The position numbers and the translations under genes are program-made. The notes beneath the pieces were generated by a model that had not been told where the DNA came from, did not search any database, and was given only the letters and a program-made list of their open reading frames with translations. This document shows positions 1-12,400 of a stretch of DNA of 64,000 nt, piece by piece. The first letter of the stretch is position 1; the number at the start of each line of letters is the position of its first letter. The stretch is from Ciborinia camelliae (lineage: Eukaryota > Ascomycota > Leotiomycetes > Helotiales > Sclerotiniaceae), in assembly GCA_025890175.1 (NCBI GenBank), contig JANPYM010000002.1, positions 766,383-830,382 on the forward strand, written 5' to 3'.

Positions 1-586
1 CGTTGAATAAACCCGAGACACGCATCTCCGCGATACTCTACTTTTTAACTTGAGGATAAACAACATCAGCAACTCTCTCCAATCAGCCGTATACAAGGTT
101 ATGCTTCTTGCATGTTCGCTTTACTTCTTGTTTCTGATTTGGACCTTTATTTTGGTTCACAGTTTTCAGATGATGCAAGTGATGTTGGTACTGTTCGGAG
201 ATATGTATGAAGTGGCCACATACATACATACGTACGTACGTACCTAGGTACATACTGGATTTAAATATGAAGTGCATGTGAAAGACTTAAGAGATGGGAG
301 AAGAGGATATGTCGATATCATGGGATTTGGCAATGACTCTATACTGCATCTAGCATAGTGAGTCTTATGCACGTCTCCTCAAACATTCACTTTATGCGGT
401 TCCATACGGCGGCGATGAAAAGATAATTTCCTTCTATCGTGCTTGATAGACTAGCCTTCTGAACTTAAGATAGAGATTCCTTCAAGTTCCTTTACGGTTT
501 TGCATGGAAACAAAAAAATCAACTCTTTCAAGTTTTCATCATCGGTCTAATTCTAAATAAAGTAGACCGTATTTCCCACAACAGTC
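1..586. other. intergenic, upstream of the GNAT-like gene
   Basis: No convincing coding sequence is seen. Around 222-251 there is a short (ATAC/GTAC)n microsatellite that runs into the palindrome TACCTAGGTA (241-250), a motif that recurs in spacers through the window. The rest is unremarkable AT-rich spacer and presumably holds the promoter of the gene that starts at 587. Confidence 0.6.
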
Positions 587-2699
587 ATGTCTGACACACC
601 GACAAAAGCTCGTGGAAAGCGCAAGGCTGGTTATAGAGGTTCTATCTTGTCCCTGAAGCCATCTGCTTCTTCCAAACAAGCAAAGATCGATAACCAAAAG
701 ATGGATGGTAAGTCGCATATGAGGCGTTAAATACACAATTCTCTGGCATCTTTACTGATATGCATTTCTTATAGTTTCCACGGGAAAACTTGATTCCGCT
801 ACTCGTAGTAATCAAGTGAATGCGGATTCTCAAAGCGAGCACCTAGTTTTGCCATCTTCTTCCTCGCTCATCTTGGAGTTGGTCCCTGATGAAGATGTGG
901 ACGAGAAACGTGATTACGACAAATACGATGACTTCACATATGAGTCTGATTCTGATGAGGACGACGAGAAGGACCCAGATTCTGATGATGACTTTTACTC
1001 GTGTAATAATCGAGCCAGTTCATGCGATGGTTCCTACACCGAAAATGGAGTGAAAAAAATGGAAATTGATGAGATAAGACACGGCTTAGGAGGTGCTGAA
1101 GATCTAGGAGTTAAGCTTTCGGTCTACATCACCAAAGGAGGAGAAACTGGTAACTGGCTTGACAACATCCATGTCGAATCTTTGTACAATGATACTCAGA
1201 TTGGTTATACTCTTGGTTATTATGTTCATCGGCAAGGAATCAAGGCCAATTTTTTAGAATCGATGGAGATGCCTGATATGGTCCAAATAGCCGTCGAAGT
1301 TTTTGACAAAGTCGGACGTCTCAATAGAAAGTTTAAGGAGCATATCGTACAGCGAGGCACTGGTGTTTGGGGAGACGAAATGGATGACGGTCCGCTATGT
1401 TTGATCGAACAAACCAAAATCACTGATACCAAGTTTCGTCGAATGGGGCTTGGTCGAGCTATGGTCAAGGCTCTCATTGAAAAAGCGCAAGAGCATGCAG
1501 CTCCCTATCGAAGACTTCATATGATCGTGAAACCTGGTTCGCTTCTCGGCGATCTTAACCACGAATACAATGACAAGTCGAAACGCGAGAGACGCGCCAT
1601 ACAGCGTCGAAAAATAGATTCGGCTATTGCGTTTTATCGATCTCTTGGTTTCCGCCGTATTGGTTCTTCGAGCTGTTTTTGCTTTTCGCTTGATCCAAGG
1701 CATAAGGCACATTCGATCAGTATTAACGCCGATTATGATCCACCGAGAGAAGACGCGGAACTGGAGATGTCGGATGACGAGGGCGATATTATAGTTCCGG
1801 CACCCTACGACAGTGTTAAAGTCAGAGCCAAGAGACTTGCAAAATTGGAGCAAAGATTCCCGCTAGAGCATGCCATCACGACACTTCCTGATACGGAGTT
1901 GGTCGACTTCTTCCAGACATTCGAGGGCGAGGATGGGAGTGAATGGGAGCAAGTTGACTGTCGTCATAATAATATTCTGCACCAAGCAGCATGCGCCCTG
2001 AAGGTTCAGAGCACGAAATGGTTGCTAGATCATATCGATCCAGAAATAAGACTGGCTCGAAATCTCGCCGGCTTCACTCCCTTGGAAGCTTTGCAGGATC
2101 AACTTGATAAACAAAGAGTCTCCTGCAAGATTCATGGAATGATCAAGGATATATCTGACCGTTTCGTTGGGTTTCCTTCTGAAGCTGTTGCGTGCTTGTC
2201 TCTATTGACATATGGCTCGATGCCCAGCTTCCTGCAAGCTCTTCAACTCAAATATGGGTGTACCTGCGGTCAATGTATTGAAGGCTTCATGTCGCCACAT
2301 ATCGCATCAGCATTTCTTCGGTACGCAGAGCAAACCTACCATAAACTAGATGCGGACCCCGATGAAGTAGACGTTCTTTCGCTTCCACTCTCCACAACTT
2401 TACGGAAAGGAATCAAGGATAACAAACGAGGGTTCGCGGATCTATTTGGTCACATCGCAGACCTGTTGAAATCTCGGAAAGCACCCACGGTGCAAAATTT
2501 ACTGCAAATGCAAGGATCACACTGTTTGAATAGAAATTTCATCGAAGCCGCGTTGCAAATTGTTCTTAAGCTCGTTATCAAATTTGATGAATTGATTGGG
2601 AGAGTCCCGTTCTCTCCTCCAGAGAACTTGAGGGAATGTAGGAATGATCATGAATTTGGAATGGTCCGTTTGGCTTGTGGCTTGCAGCCTGCAAACTGA
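587..2699 (+). CDS. GNAT-like acetyltransferase with ankyrin-like C-terminal region
   Basis: Two exons, 587-707 and 775-2699, with an intron at 708-774 (GTAAGT...TTATAG), give 681 aa. The ATG at 587 opens a Lys-rich N-terminus. Residues about 75-115 form a long Asp/Glu/Ser acidic stretch. Residues about 250-275 contain RRMGLGRAM, the R/Q-x-x-G-x-G/A acetyl-CoA loop of GNAT motif A. About 50 residues later, SAIAFYRSLGFRRIG looks like the C-terminal GNAT motif, followed by FCFSLDP. Residues about 430-480 (HQAACALKVQSTKWLLDH ... GFTPLEALQ) resemble one to two degenerate ankyrin repeats. A Cys pair (CTCGQC) follows near residue 545. The fold is therefore a GNAT domain with an unusual C-terminal extension. 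The substrate is unknown. It could be an N-acetyltransferase acting on protein or on a small molecule. The start and the intron fit well, because the frame is open on both sides and closed without splicing. Confidence 0.8.
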
Positions 2700-5329
2700 T
2701 GGTCGTACTTGAATGTTGCAAGTTTGGCTATTGATGGATGCATGGATGGATGATGGAAGAGAAAGTGTCAACGTTCTGGACACGATCTCCTAGGATTTTC
2801 TTTCTGGCTTTCGATATGGGATGGGATTTGATGATGCATTGGAATATCTCTCGCGTACAAGATCGTAGGGCCACTGCCATTTTCTTCTTCTAGACTATTA
2901 CGTAGGTTACTTTGGCATACGTAATGCAGCAAGGCAAGGGGGATTCAAAGATACCAATGGTTCATGGGATTTGGGAAAATGTTTTCTTTAGCAATGTATT
3001 TACAATAAATCATACGACTTCAGTGTCTTAATACGGTATACAAGTTAAGATAGATAGCTAGCTGTTTTTCTCGTTGATGTTGAGAATCAAGATAGATGGT
3101 AATTTTACTTGGCCAAATAACTTGATGGTTACACTCGGATTCTCGAACTGTTTGTTGTTCAAGTTCGGGTTCTAACTACCTATTGGCCCCACTGCTGTAT
3201 GTTGTATGTTGTATATTGTATGCAGCAATTCGAATTTCCCCTGCAACGAGCTCGAACCGTCGAACCCACAGTAACAGCACCAATCGGATTCACGGAATCG
3301 AGCCGTTCCTACTCTACTCCATACATACGTCCCACCCCTAGAGATAGGTACTAGGTAGGTATTGTTCTTTACCTGATATGGATATTTTAACTAATTCGGT
3401 AAACGGTACTAGTAGCATGTGAAAGTTGGAGTTTTTTTATCTCGCCTGGTAGTTATAAATCTTGCTTGTAAATTCCTCGCTGATTTCAAATAAATTAATT
3501 AACCCGTTAAATGATAATACTGTACTGTATTGCACTGCGTATATGTATAATATATCTCACTCAATTAGATAGATAGGCTTCAATTCAATTGTATTTAGAC
3601 TAGGTCTCTAATTTTTCTTGTTTGGAATCACTAAAATGGGAATACCGGGAATATTACAGTAGTCTCAGAGCTTAGACCACTCGCACAACTCTTTCTGTTA
3701 GGGCTTAAATTATACTTCTTTTTGATTTTGGTGTAGTTGTCCTTCCTAAAGCCATGTAGATTAGGTGAGTTTGAATTTGAGTTGAGTGAGATGAGAGGGT
3801 ATACAATACAACCTACTGCAATCAGCTAATTGTCCGGCTAACAGTCTTGGCATCTGCAGGATAACTCATCGATTACGGCAGCTTGTCGGCGCAAGCAACA
3901 AACAAACGCATACTTTACCGTGTGAGTGGACCATTGAATTTCTGGCTATATTTCAAGGGACCATTATCAATGATTTTCATGGAACTAAACTATTGGTTTC
4001 TTGCTGCAAGAACCCTCCCTATAGCAGCATCTGAGCTGACTTATATCTCTCTTCCTATTCAGCCTAATTTTAACCCTGAACACGCATACACTATGTTAAT
4101 ACATAGAATTCTTGACCTTCATCCTAATTTTCCATTCTACCATCAAAGATTTCCTCAAAGTTTAAGTCCAAGTCTTTATCCAAGTCACGTTCTACTATTG
4201 AACGTATCCAAATTCTGAGTAAAGTAGTGAGATACTTTGGCTTTTCACGAGTACCGATTTTGTTATCTTTGCTGTTGCTAATACCGTTTTCGAAATCTGT
4301 TGTGCTTTCGCTGGGCTACCCTTTGGCTTGGGGGAGTATATCTTTGCTTAAGAGGTGATATAGCAAACCCCAACGGTTGTGGTTTTCAATTGGTCCAACT
4401 TTTTAATCTTCGACCTTTCACTCCTTGCGTATTGGTCCTTTACAATCTCAATATACATCAAAAGTGCCTTTCGAATGCTCTCCCTCCTTCCGCTAGCTCT
4501 TCTAGCAATTGTACTTCTAGTAGGTAGTCATATATTCAGCGTAGAACTCGACGGAAACTTTGCCCCCCTGCCAGCATCTCAACTAGAATTTTGAACTTCG
4601 AGGATAAAATTCAGGCTTTATCACTTGATGTACTTTGGTCTGACAATGGACATAGAGTTCTTCGAGAGATCCGTGTCGAATAAGTGGATGTAGCATCCGG
4701 AATCCGGATACTACTATCTTGTAGTGTGTATTTCTGACTACTGTGCCACACCATCTCACTTATATACTTATTATCTAGTGCTGACGGCTGTGCCACCTTA
4801 TGCAACTTATATATTGTCCAGCGGAGAAGAGACTCTTTTGAGAAGTTTTGATATTCAAAAATTCATTTTTGAGTTAAGTTATATAACTTATTATGACACT
4901 GGATTACTAAATTCGGAAGAAAATCTACCTTGGTGGCCGCACCAACTCCAAGGGACAATTTTGCTTCCTAAATTTCTTGATTTTGGACCCCCCTTCATAT
5001 TCTATAGTGGAACCTGCGTTTTCCCCGCCTATCCTTTCTATTCTCATTTTAACTAAAGTATGCGGGGTATATTAGCCGTAATGATGACCGTGAAATCCGC
5101 GTACTTACTGCCGGTGATTCATCTTTATATTGCGCGCTTCCTCTGGTGACCGGTCGCTTCTTAGCAAGGTTACACGTTCTGATATCTGTTGCCCAAATAT
5201 GAGCATAAAAAAACTCCTTATTTAATCTTCCCCAGCTGCCAATTTCCTTGGAGCTCATTGCGTCGTAAACTTTCTGTTCTTGTAAACTCATCTCGAGGGC
5301 TTCTTTATCTCTTCGGACTGAATCTCACT
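2700..5329. other. intergenic, no gene recognised
   Basis: A 2.6 kb AT-rich spacer with short TATGTTGTATGT-type and TAGG-type simple repeats (3190-3360). Open stretches on + at 3883-4218 and 4724-5056 have no recognisable domain, biased composition and no splice-consistent extension, so they are not called as genes. The last 100-200 bases presumably hold the promoter of the SDR gene. Confidence 0.55.
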
Positions 5330-6402
5330 ATGCAGCCCCCATATCCATCTCCAACGGCCACCTGGCGAAACGATGTCTATCCTGCAATCGATGCAACGCA
5401 ACCAGCTCTTAGTCAGGCTGGAAGAACGGTTGTTATTACAGGAGCTGTAAGCATTCTTTTTTTTAGATATATTATAAGTAACATAGGTATATTTCGTCAC
5501 GGTTTTATTTTGAAAGGATGGTCAAGCTGACGACTACTTAGGGTAGCGGAATTGGACGCGAGACAGCCTTGACTTTTGCTAAAGCCGGAGCGAAACATCT
5601 GGTACTCATTGGCCGAACTGAAGTCGACTTACTTGAGACTCAGAAGCAAATTCCCGAAAACACATCTACTAGCTCAGTTTTTGCCATTTCAATCACTGAT
5701 GAATCGGGGATCAGGAAAGTAGCTGAAGAAGTTGGCACGTGGGATGTCCTGATTTTGGGAGCCACACACGAGGGTGCTAAAGGACCCATTCTTTCCACAG
5801 ATATCTCAAAGTGGTGGGCATCATACGAGGTTGGGAAAAGTCTATTTTAAAAGTTTGTTATGCTAATTTCGTGTCGTCTAGACCGGTGTTAAGTCCATCT
5901 TGTATGTCTCCCAGGCCTTTTTTCCAAACGCAAACAAGGCTGGTGCATATGTATATGGGCTCACGTCAGGTGCATTGGTATTTCCGGTCTCACGGCTTGC
6001 AGAGCAATCCGCCTATCAAAGCGCCAAGGTAGCGCAGGTGAAAGTGATGGAATATCTGGCATTGGAGAACCCTGATATATTCATCTGTACTGTGCATCCT
6101 GGGATGGTAGACACCAAGACCCTTCGTGCATCTGGAGCTGATCCAGCCGCATTACCAATGGATACAGGCAAGTAGCTGCTTCACGTGCAAACAATCACAA
6201 TTACTGACATGTAGGACCCACAGCCGCTCTGCCCGCTAATTTCCTAGTGTGGCTTTCTCAACCTAAATCAAAATTCTTGAGTGGACGAATGGTTTGGGCG
6301 AATTGGGATGTTGACGAGCTTTCTGCTCAAGCCGAGAAGATTCAAAAGAGTTCTATCTTCACCCTTGGTGGCATCGGATGGCCTTTCGTACCTGGGGGAT
6401 GA
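5330..6402 (+). CDS. short-chain dehydrogenase/reductase (SDR)
   Basis: Four exons, 5330-5446, 5542-5829, 5882-6167 and 6215-6402, give 292 aa. Splicing joins VVITGA to GSGIG, producing the classical Rossmann motif TGxxxGxG (about residues 35-43). VLILGA lies near residue 100. The catalytic Y180-QSA-K184 sits in SAYQSAK with a Ser about 16 residues upstream. VHPGMVDT is the usual post-active-site segment. The protein is an NAD(P)-dependent oxidoreductase of unknown substrate, soluble, with no signal peptide. Intron 3 (6168-6214, 47 nt) starts with GCAAGT and ends TGTAG with a CTGAC branch site, so it is a GC-AG intron. Without it the frame stops at once (AAG TAG). With it, the C-terminus PTAALPANFLVWL ... 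SGRMVWANWDV is what fungal SDRs of this group carry. The donor of intron 2 (GTTGGG) is weak, but frame and motif continuity support it. Confidence 0.87.
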
Positions 6403-7647
6403 GGTTTTGGAACTGGAAAATCATGTCAGGCATCAGCCAGCCTCGACATATTCATTCATCTTGTTTGTAGCGCTATGTTCACAGATTCCGCCCTTGATCT
6501 TTTGAAGTGATGCACTCTTTGAGAAACTAAAAAGTTTGAAAGCTGGTTTATTTTTGGTATGGGTATAGATGTCGCCACTTTTAAGCTTGAAAACCGAATT
6601 CTTGATAGAGAGCCATGAAGAATGAAACAATGTGATATTATGTTTGATCTATGATTGTATATGGATGTTGTGAATTGAAGGCGAGGGTAGCCTGACCAGA
6701 ATTCGGGACTCGATAGTTGAGATCCGTGTTACGGCTAGAGATTCATTACAAAGAAGGAAGAGTAGCTTTCGGAAGAAGAGTATTCCCTTAACCCTAAGCA
6801 TTTTTGATATGGTCAATTCGTCTTGCTCTCGTTTCTTTCTGTCATTTTGACTGGGCGAGGTTTATGTTGGAAAAGGGAGTACAAAGTTGTCCCCATAAAC
6901 GCACCAAACATGGAAATTTCCTTATCGGCAGTTAGCCAAATTCCGATACTGCCATTCATAAGGCACTTCATTGATCGTATTCATCGTTCAATAATATCCC
7001 GTCATCACGGAACTCGGCTATAGGATGAATATCACCATAGGAATTCATACAATGTTTGTATGGCTTATATTCAAATATAAACTAGAAATTCTGGAAAATT
7101 ATAACTGTAATAAATTAGAATCAACTTTAAACCCAGTCAAGTATAATTACAAGTCTTACTAATCTTTCAAGCATTAATTTATCACTGATAATCAGAATTG
7201 GTCTAGTTATAATGCATCACCGGGTATTGGTAATCACATCTATAATCGACCTCCAGATATCCCTTGTCTCTTGTCACTTATGGGTCTATCAATACCTACC
7301 TAGATACCGGTGCTACGGTTCAGCACTTTCTTCATAACTTTGCTTGCAAATTTATCTCGATATTAAAATCTCCCTTTTTGGGATTAGCTTGCTTTTCATT
7401 ATAAAATAATACTTCTCTGATCCTGTTGTATTGAGTACATTGCGCATATGCAAGTCGAAAATTAATCCTCGAATGACTACCTTTTATTCTTGGACAGAAC
7501 CAACATGATTACAACTATCGTTCCATCGCCACGTGCTCTACCAAAAGTTGTTCTTCTCTCTATCCAATAACCATAACACTTCTGACCTCCTCTCCGACCC
7601 TCCGAATTATGTAAATCTGAGTGACCACCGCCTTCTCCCGACTTTGT
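6403..7647. other. intergenic spacer between SDR and FAD oxidoreductase
   Basis: 1.24 kb with no supported gene. On the minus strand at about 6830-6985 there is a short coding-like stretch, but it is broken by stops and could be chance. AT-rich tracts at 7030-7240 precede the promoter of the FAD oxidoreductase. Confidence 0.5.
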
Positions 7648-9423
7648 ATGGAGCACCTGCAAATATTTTCTCTGGCATCAATCACAATCATGACCTCTAT
7701 TTTTGCCAGTATGAGTTCTCTACTGCCCTCAATGGTTCCATTTGGTTCCTTCGAGGGTATGGCTACTGCTTCTCCCATTGCTTCCAATTGCCGCTGCTTT
7801 CCCGGTGATTCCTGCTACCCCAACTCTTCTGAATGGAATCTCTTCAATCAAACACTTGGGGGAAAACTTATTGCTTCTGTACCTATTGCGGCAGTCTGTC
7901 ACTATGGTCAATTCGATACTTATAACGAAGAAGCATGTGCCACCCTCCAAGATAACTGGTTCTTCCCCGAAACGCACCTGTCTTCTTCTTCTTCGGCAAT
8001 GGCATGGATGTTTACGAATAACACTTGCAACCCCTTCCTTCCTGATACAACAGCATGCACCTTGGGCAATTACGTTAGCTATGCTGTAAACGCCACAACC
8101 GCAAACGATGTCAAGGAAGCAGTCATATTTTCCAACTTGTTCAATATACGCTTGGTTATACGCGGCTCTGGTCACGATTATAATGGCAAGTCCACAGGAG
8201 CTGGAGCGCTTGCCGTCTGGACACATCATATGACCTCGTTATCTCTCATCGAATCATACACTTCATCGGCATATACCGGCAAAGCAGCAGTCCTTGGTGC
8301 TGGTGTCTCATCTATACAGGCCTATAGATTTTCAGAAGCAAACAACGGCATAATAGTGGCTGGAAACTGTCCCACTGTTGCCTTGGCTGGTGGCTACAGT
8401 CAGGGGGGTGGGCACGGGCCACTTGCCACAAAATTTGGTTTAGCAGTTGATCAAGTTTTAGAATGGCAAGTTGTGACTGGGATAGGAGCACTCGTTACCG
8501 CCTCTCCAACTCAAAATGCCGATCTTTTCTGGGCTCTTTCTGGAGGAGGTGGTGGAACTTATGGTGTTGTATTGTCGGCAACAGTCAAGTTTCATCCACC
8601 GATTGCCTCGACCTCCTCGGCAACTTTGCAATTTGCTACTCCGACCACAACAGAAGGTGTCACTGCATACTGGCAATCTATCAAAATATTTTTGGAATCC
8701 CTACCACTAATGGTAGATAGCGGCTTGCAAATCGTATGGACGATTGGCTCCGGGTTCTTCCTCGTCTCTCCAGTTACAGGTCTTGACGTCCCGCAAGATA
8801 CCATTGATAGCTTGTTTGCGCCAACTCTTTCTGCACTCACAGCAGCTGATATCCCATACGCTTATGCGTCCTCGGTATCTACGTCGTTTCTTACATACTA
8901 TGAATCTGCAGCTTTTGGCGCCAATGTCTCCAACGCCAACACTGGTGGCCGTTTACTTCCTCGATCGGTCGTTCAAAACGATACCGACAGTTTCATTTCT
9001 GTACTCCAAACCATTGCTGAAAATAATTATCTCATGGCTGGGGTCACTTTGGATGTAAACAAAACTTTGGTTCCAGGCGCACCAGAAATATCTGTCAACC
9101 CGTATTGGAGAAAAACCCTGATGAACGCGGTGTATGGGACCTATCTCAATTACACTGATTTTGAAGCCAATTTCCGCAGTCAGAATTTTATCACCAATAC
9201 TATTGGACCTGCACTTGCTGCGCTAACACCAAATGGAGCCGCCTATCTCAATGAAGCTGATTTTCAGCAGCCCGATTGGCAGGAGGCTTTCTACGGGGCA
9301 AACTATGATCGCCTAAACTCGGTCAAAGCCAAGTATGATCCCTTGGACAGATTTTACGCTCTCGGTGCCGTTGGAAGCGACCGTTGGTCAGAAAATACTG
9401 ATGGTCATCTTTGCAAGGTTTGA
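7648..9423 (+). CDS. secreted berberine-bridge-type FAD oxidoreductase
   Basis: A single exon of 591 aa. The first ATG of the frame is at 7648; an in-frame ATG at 7690 is an alternative start. The N-terminus is hydrophobic (LASITIMTSIFASMSSLL) and looks like a signal peptide. Many Asn-x-Ser/Thr sites suggest secretion and glycosylation. The FAD-binding PCMH domain of the VAO family spans about residues 140-330. RGSGHDYNG contains H176, the expected 8-alpha-histidyl attachment site. NCPTVALAGGYSQGGGHG contains C241, where bicovalent members bind FAD through 6-S-cysteine. The C-terminal BBE domain ends in NYDRLNSVKAKYDPLDRFYAL, the family signature. Relatives include fungal isoamyl alcohol oxidase and carbohydrate or secondary-metabolite oxidases, which use O2 and release H2O2. 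The substrate cannot be read from sequence. The SDR lies 1.2 kb upstream on the same strand, but nothing else points to a biosynthetic cluster. Confidence 0.92.
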   Translation: MEHLQIFSLASITIMTSIFASMSSLLPSMVPFGSFEGMATASPIASNCRCFPGDSCYPNSSEWNLFNQTLGGKLIASVPIAAVCHYGQFDTYNEEACATLQDNWFFPETHLSSSSSAMAWMFTNNTCNPFLPDTTACTLGNYVSYAVNATTANDVKEAVIFSNLFNIRLVIRGSGHDYNGKSTGAGALAVWTHHMTSLSLIESYTSSAYTGKAAVLGAGVSSIQAYRFSEANNGIIVAGNCPTVALAGGYSQGGGHGPLATKFGLAVDQVLEWQVVTGIGALVTASPTQNADLFWALSGGGGGTYGVVLSATVKFHPPIASTSSATLQFATPTTTEGVTAYWQSIKIFLESLPLMVDSGLQIVWTIGSGFFLVSPVTGLDVPQDTIDSLFAPTLSALTAADIPYAYASSVSTSFLTYYESAAFGANVSNANTGGRLLPRSVVQNDTDSFISVLQTIAENNYLMAGVTLDVNKTLVPGAPEISVNPYWRKTLMNAVYGTYLNYTDFEANFRSQNFITNTIGPALAALTPNGAAYLNEADFQQPDWQEAFYGANYDRLNSVKAKYDPLDRFYALGAVGSDRWSENTDGHLCKV

Positions 9424-12400
9424 CGCCAGGATGTTGGAGGCGTTAGTAATTTTGAGAGTACCAAATTAGACGCGGGTCATTTTTGAAGATGTGGGTATAT
9501 GATTTCTCAGGATTGCTCGGGAAGGCAACAGCAGAAATAATCTAGTCCTAGTTTTATTCAAAGTTACGTTGTGTCCTGTTACGCATAGTCAGAACTACAC
9601 GTGGAATCCTGATATTGCTCCCACCAGCTGAATTTTGAATATGCTCCCTCCCAAGTTGAGGAACCTGCAGTGCTTTCAAAGCAAGACTGAGGAGACTGGC
9701 AACTGACTCATCCAGAACCAATCCACTTGCAAAAGCTATGATATTGCCCTCGTGACATTTATTCCGTCGCTGATAGGCCTAGATAAAAATGCCTCCAGCC
9801 ACATGGGTGGGCTTGAAGGATGGCATGTTGTAAATCCCTTGAAAATATACAATGTTTAGCTTCATGTTACGCGTGAGCAAGATCTTCATGCTTTTACCCA
9901 TAGCGAATAACACCCCGCTTGGGATCTGCTGCCGCCACCATCGAATTTTATACGGATTATATCTTGATGATCATAAACAGTACCGAGAAGGTGGTAACCC
10001 CCAACAGTGAATAGCTTAACGTCATCTGGAATGTCTCCTACCCATGGCCAGTCTCGTTTTCTAAGGACAATAAATGAAGAAGGTATTCAGAAAAGAGATC
10101 CGAGAATAGGATACAAGAGGCTTTATATATCATATGATATAAGCTCACCAAAGAGTTATCCAATGATTTGCCCAAAAGCCTGGAACTCACTCGGATGTGG
10201 CTTAAATGAGGCTCCCAAGTTTAAGTTGTATGAAAGCTCACCGGCTTGATTTGAATAGGCCTGTGGATAACAAATCTATGATTCTCTCGTTCGGATCCGC
10301 ATGCGATGTAACTAAGGCAAATACTAATAACTGTGAGATTATGGTACAAGTATTAGCGAAGTTCTAGTGGTGTCTTGGTGAACATACCTAGAGTGCTTTA
10401 CACTTGCGGGATTATCATCCGTTTCAGCAAGTTATCGTATGCTCACAGTGGCTATTGGATGCGATATGATCATTGCTAAAATAGTATGATACCATGTTAT
10501 GATATCTGCAAAGCTATAATGTATAACAAAGTACAAATAATGACGGGGACAAAGAACCCCATTCCAAGTCTTCGTGGAGAGAGAGATCTTGGGGGTTATT
10601 GATGCAGTACCGTGTATAATTCGGATTGTATGTTTTTCGGATCAGGCTAAGCTTCGGGAGTGATGTAGTTGAAGTGTTTCACATTCGTCCTGCGTCTCAA
10701 ATCGTACAGTAAGTTATTCGTCCATATGCGTTTGTGTTGTTTGACTTCTATTATTCTTCTTAAAAAGAGCAATGATTTGAAGTCATTTTTGTAGACAATG
10801 ACCAGCGAAATATTGTCTCCACACTAATCGAATCAAGAAGCAAAAATGTCCGACTACTAATAGTGCTGCCAAACGGACCCATAGAATCCATCCTCTCGGC
10901 CCAGTTTACCATTTATCAACTCTACCAGGTGCCCACCCTCGGTGCTCACAATGAAGTGAAAAAATCCCCCATCCAACAATGTCACCGAAAACCTCGGAAG
11001 CATATGCAATTGAAAGATGGCCCTGTGATCATACTTTGACCAAAAAGTTCCGGCGAGCTGTCCAGAGTCTAGAACCATTTGTTCGCGACCTGTGACCCAA
11101 TAATGAGGACGACATGGAATATCGGTACGAAATACGTGGTTATAGTCTATTTATGAATGAAACTGAATGAGCATATCGCAATGACACAAGAAGGGGTGTG
11201 GAAAGGTGGTACAATGATCTCAGACATAGTAGGTAGCCCTTTTGAAAAATGGCGCTTCATTTTAGTCTTCCACTTGAAGTCGTTCCCACGCGGAAGCAAA
11301 TATTCTTCAGCAGAGAGCCCAAGATTTTCAGTTCTCCTAGACCCTACTAGCAGACTGGAAGCGGGGCTGCCCCTACCAGGGCGTGTTGAAAATTCGAAGG
11401 TCTGCGATGAAGCGTACGTTTGCTATTGATACCGGCCACAACAGTTTCTTTACCACGACGAAATGCTCTCGAAAGAGAGTGATGAAAATGAGAACGAAAA
11501 GGCACAGCCCCATTGATCATGGCATAAGACTACCCAATCCAGATGTAGAGAACCATTCTACCCTTGGCCTATAAGAAATTCCAATGGTGGGATCATGCCA
11601 ATGAAACCAGCAGTGATTGGAATGCACCCTGAAGCTGTAACGACGTCGATAACAATGGAGGATGGAAGGCGAAGAGAGAAAGAATGAAATTCAGGCAAAA
11701 TAAGATACAAGTAAGCGAGAAGGGCACTAAACAAAACAGATGAAACAGAAAATAAAGGAGAAGTCCTTGTAATTTTTGAAGACTTTGTACTACAAATCTA
11801 CCTACACATGCCCAGGTGATTTGCATTACAGACGTAAGTCTTATCGATTGTAAAAGGCAATCAAAAAATACTAATTAATATTGAGGAAAAAAAGGTGTCT
11901 GAAAGCCCGGAGCATTGCAGCTAACCGTCCCGTCGCGCTAACATACCACCTCAGCAGATGAATGGGGAGAATTGACCGAAATACATTATACAGAAATTTT
12001 TCTTCTTCCCTTTCTCTTTCCTTTTCGTTCCCCTCAACGCGGCCAATTCTGAATGAAGAATAGATAGTGACGGCAATCCCTACTCCCATCGACCGATATA
12101 AAATCATCTCCATGACCGTTTCGGTTTCATATTCGTTCTTGCAAAGTCGACTACCAAACATCTCGTTTGTATACAATAACCATAAGCAGGCCAACTATCA
12201 TACATGGTATGCAGAAGCTTCCGTCATCATATCACGCAGCTTAAACTTTTTGGCATATGGGATGGATGGGATGGTCATCAATGGTCACGCTAGTGATAGA
12301 ATGTTTGTTTGAAGGTTCGATGAATTATGTGAAGATCAAATTGTCTTCCATCATAAAATTTAATAACAGTTCGAACATCATACATAGCAAACCCCTCAAA

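Noticed and set aside
3883..5056. Open frames of 110 codons on + before the SDR gene
   Set aside because: No motif, no splice-consistent partner and biased composition.
5330..9423. SDR plus FAD oxidoreductase as a biosynthetic cluster
   Set aside because: Only two redox genes, with no core synthase, transporter or regulator near them. Adjacency alone is too weak.
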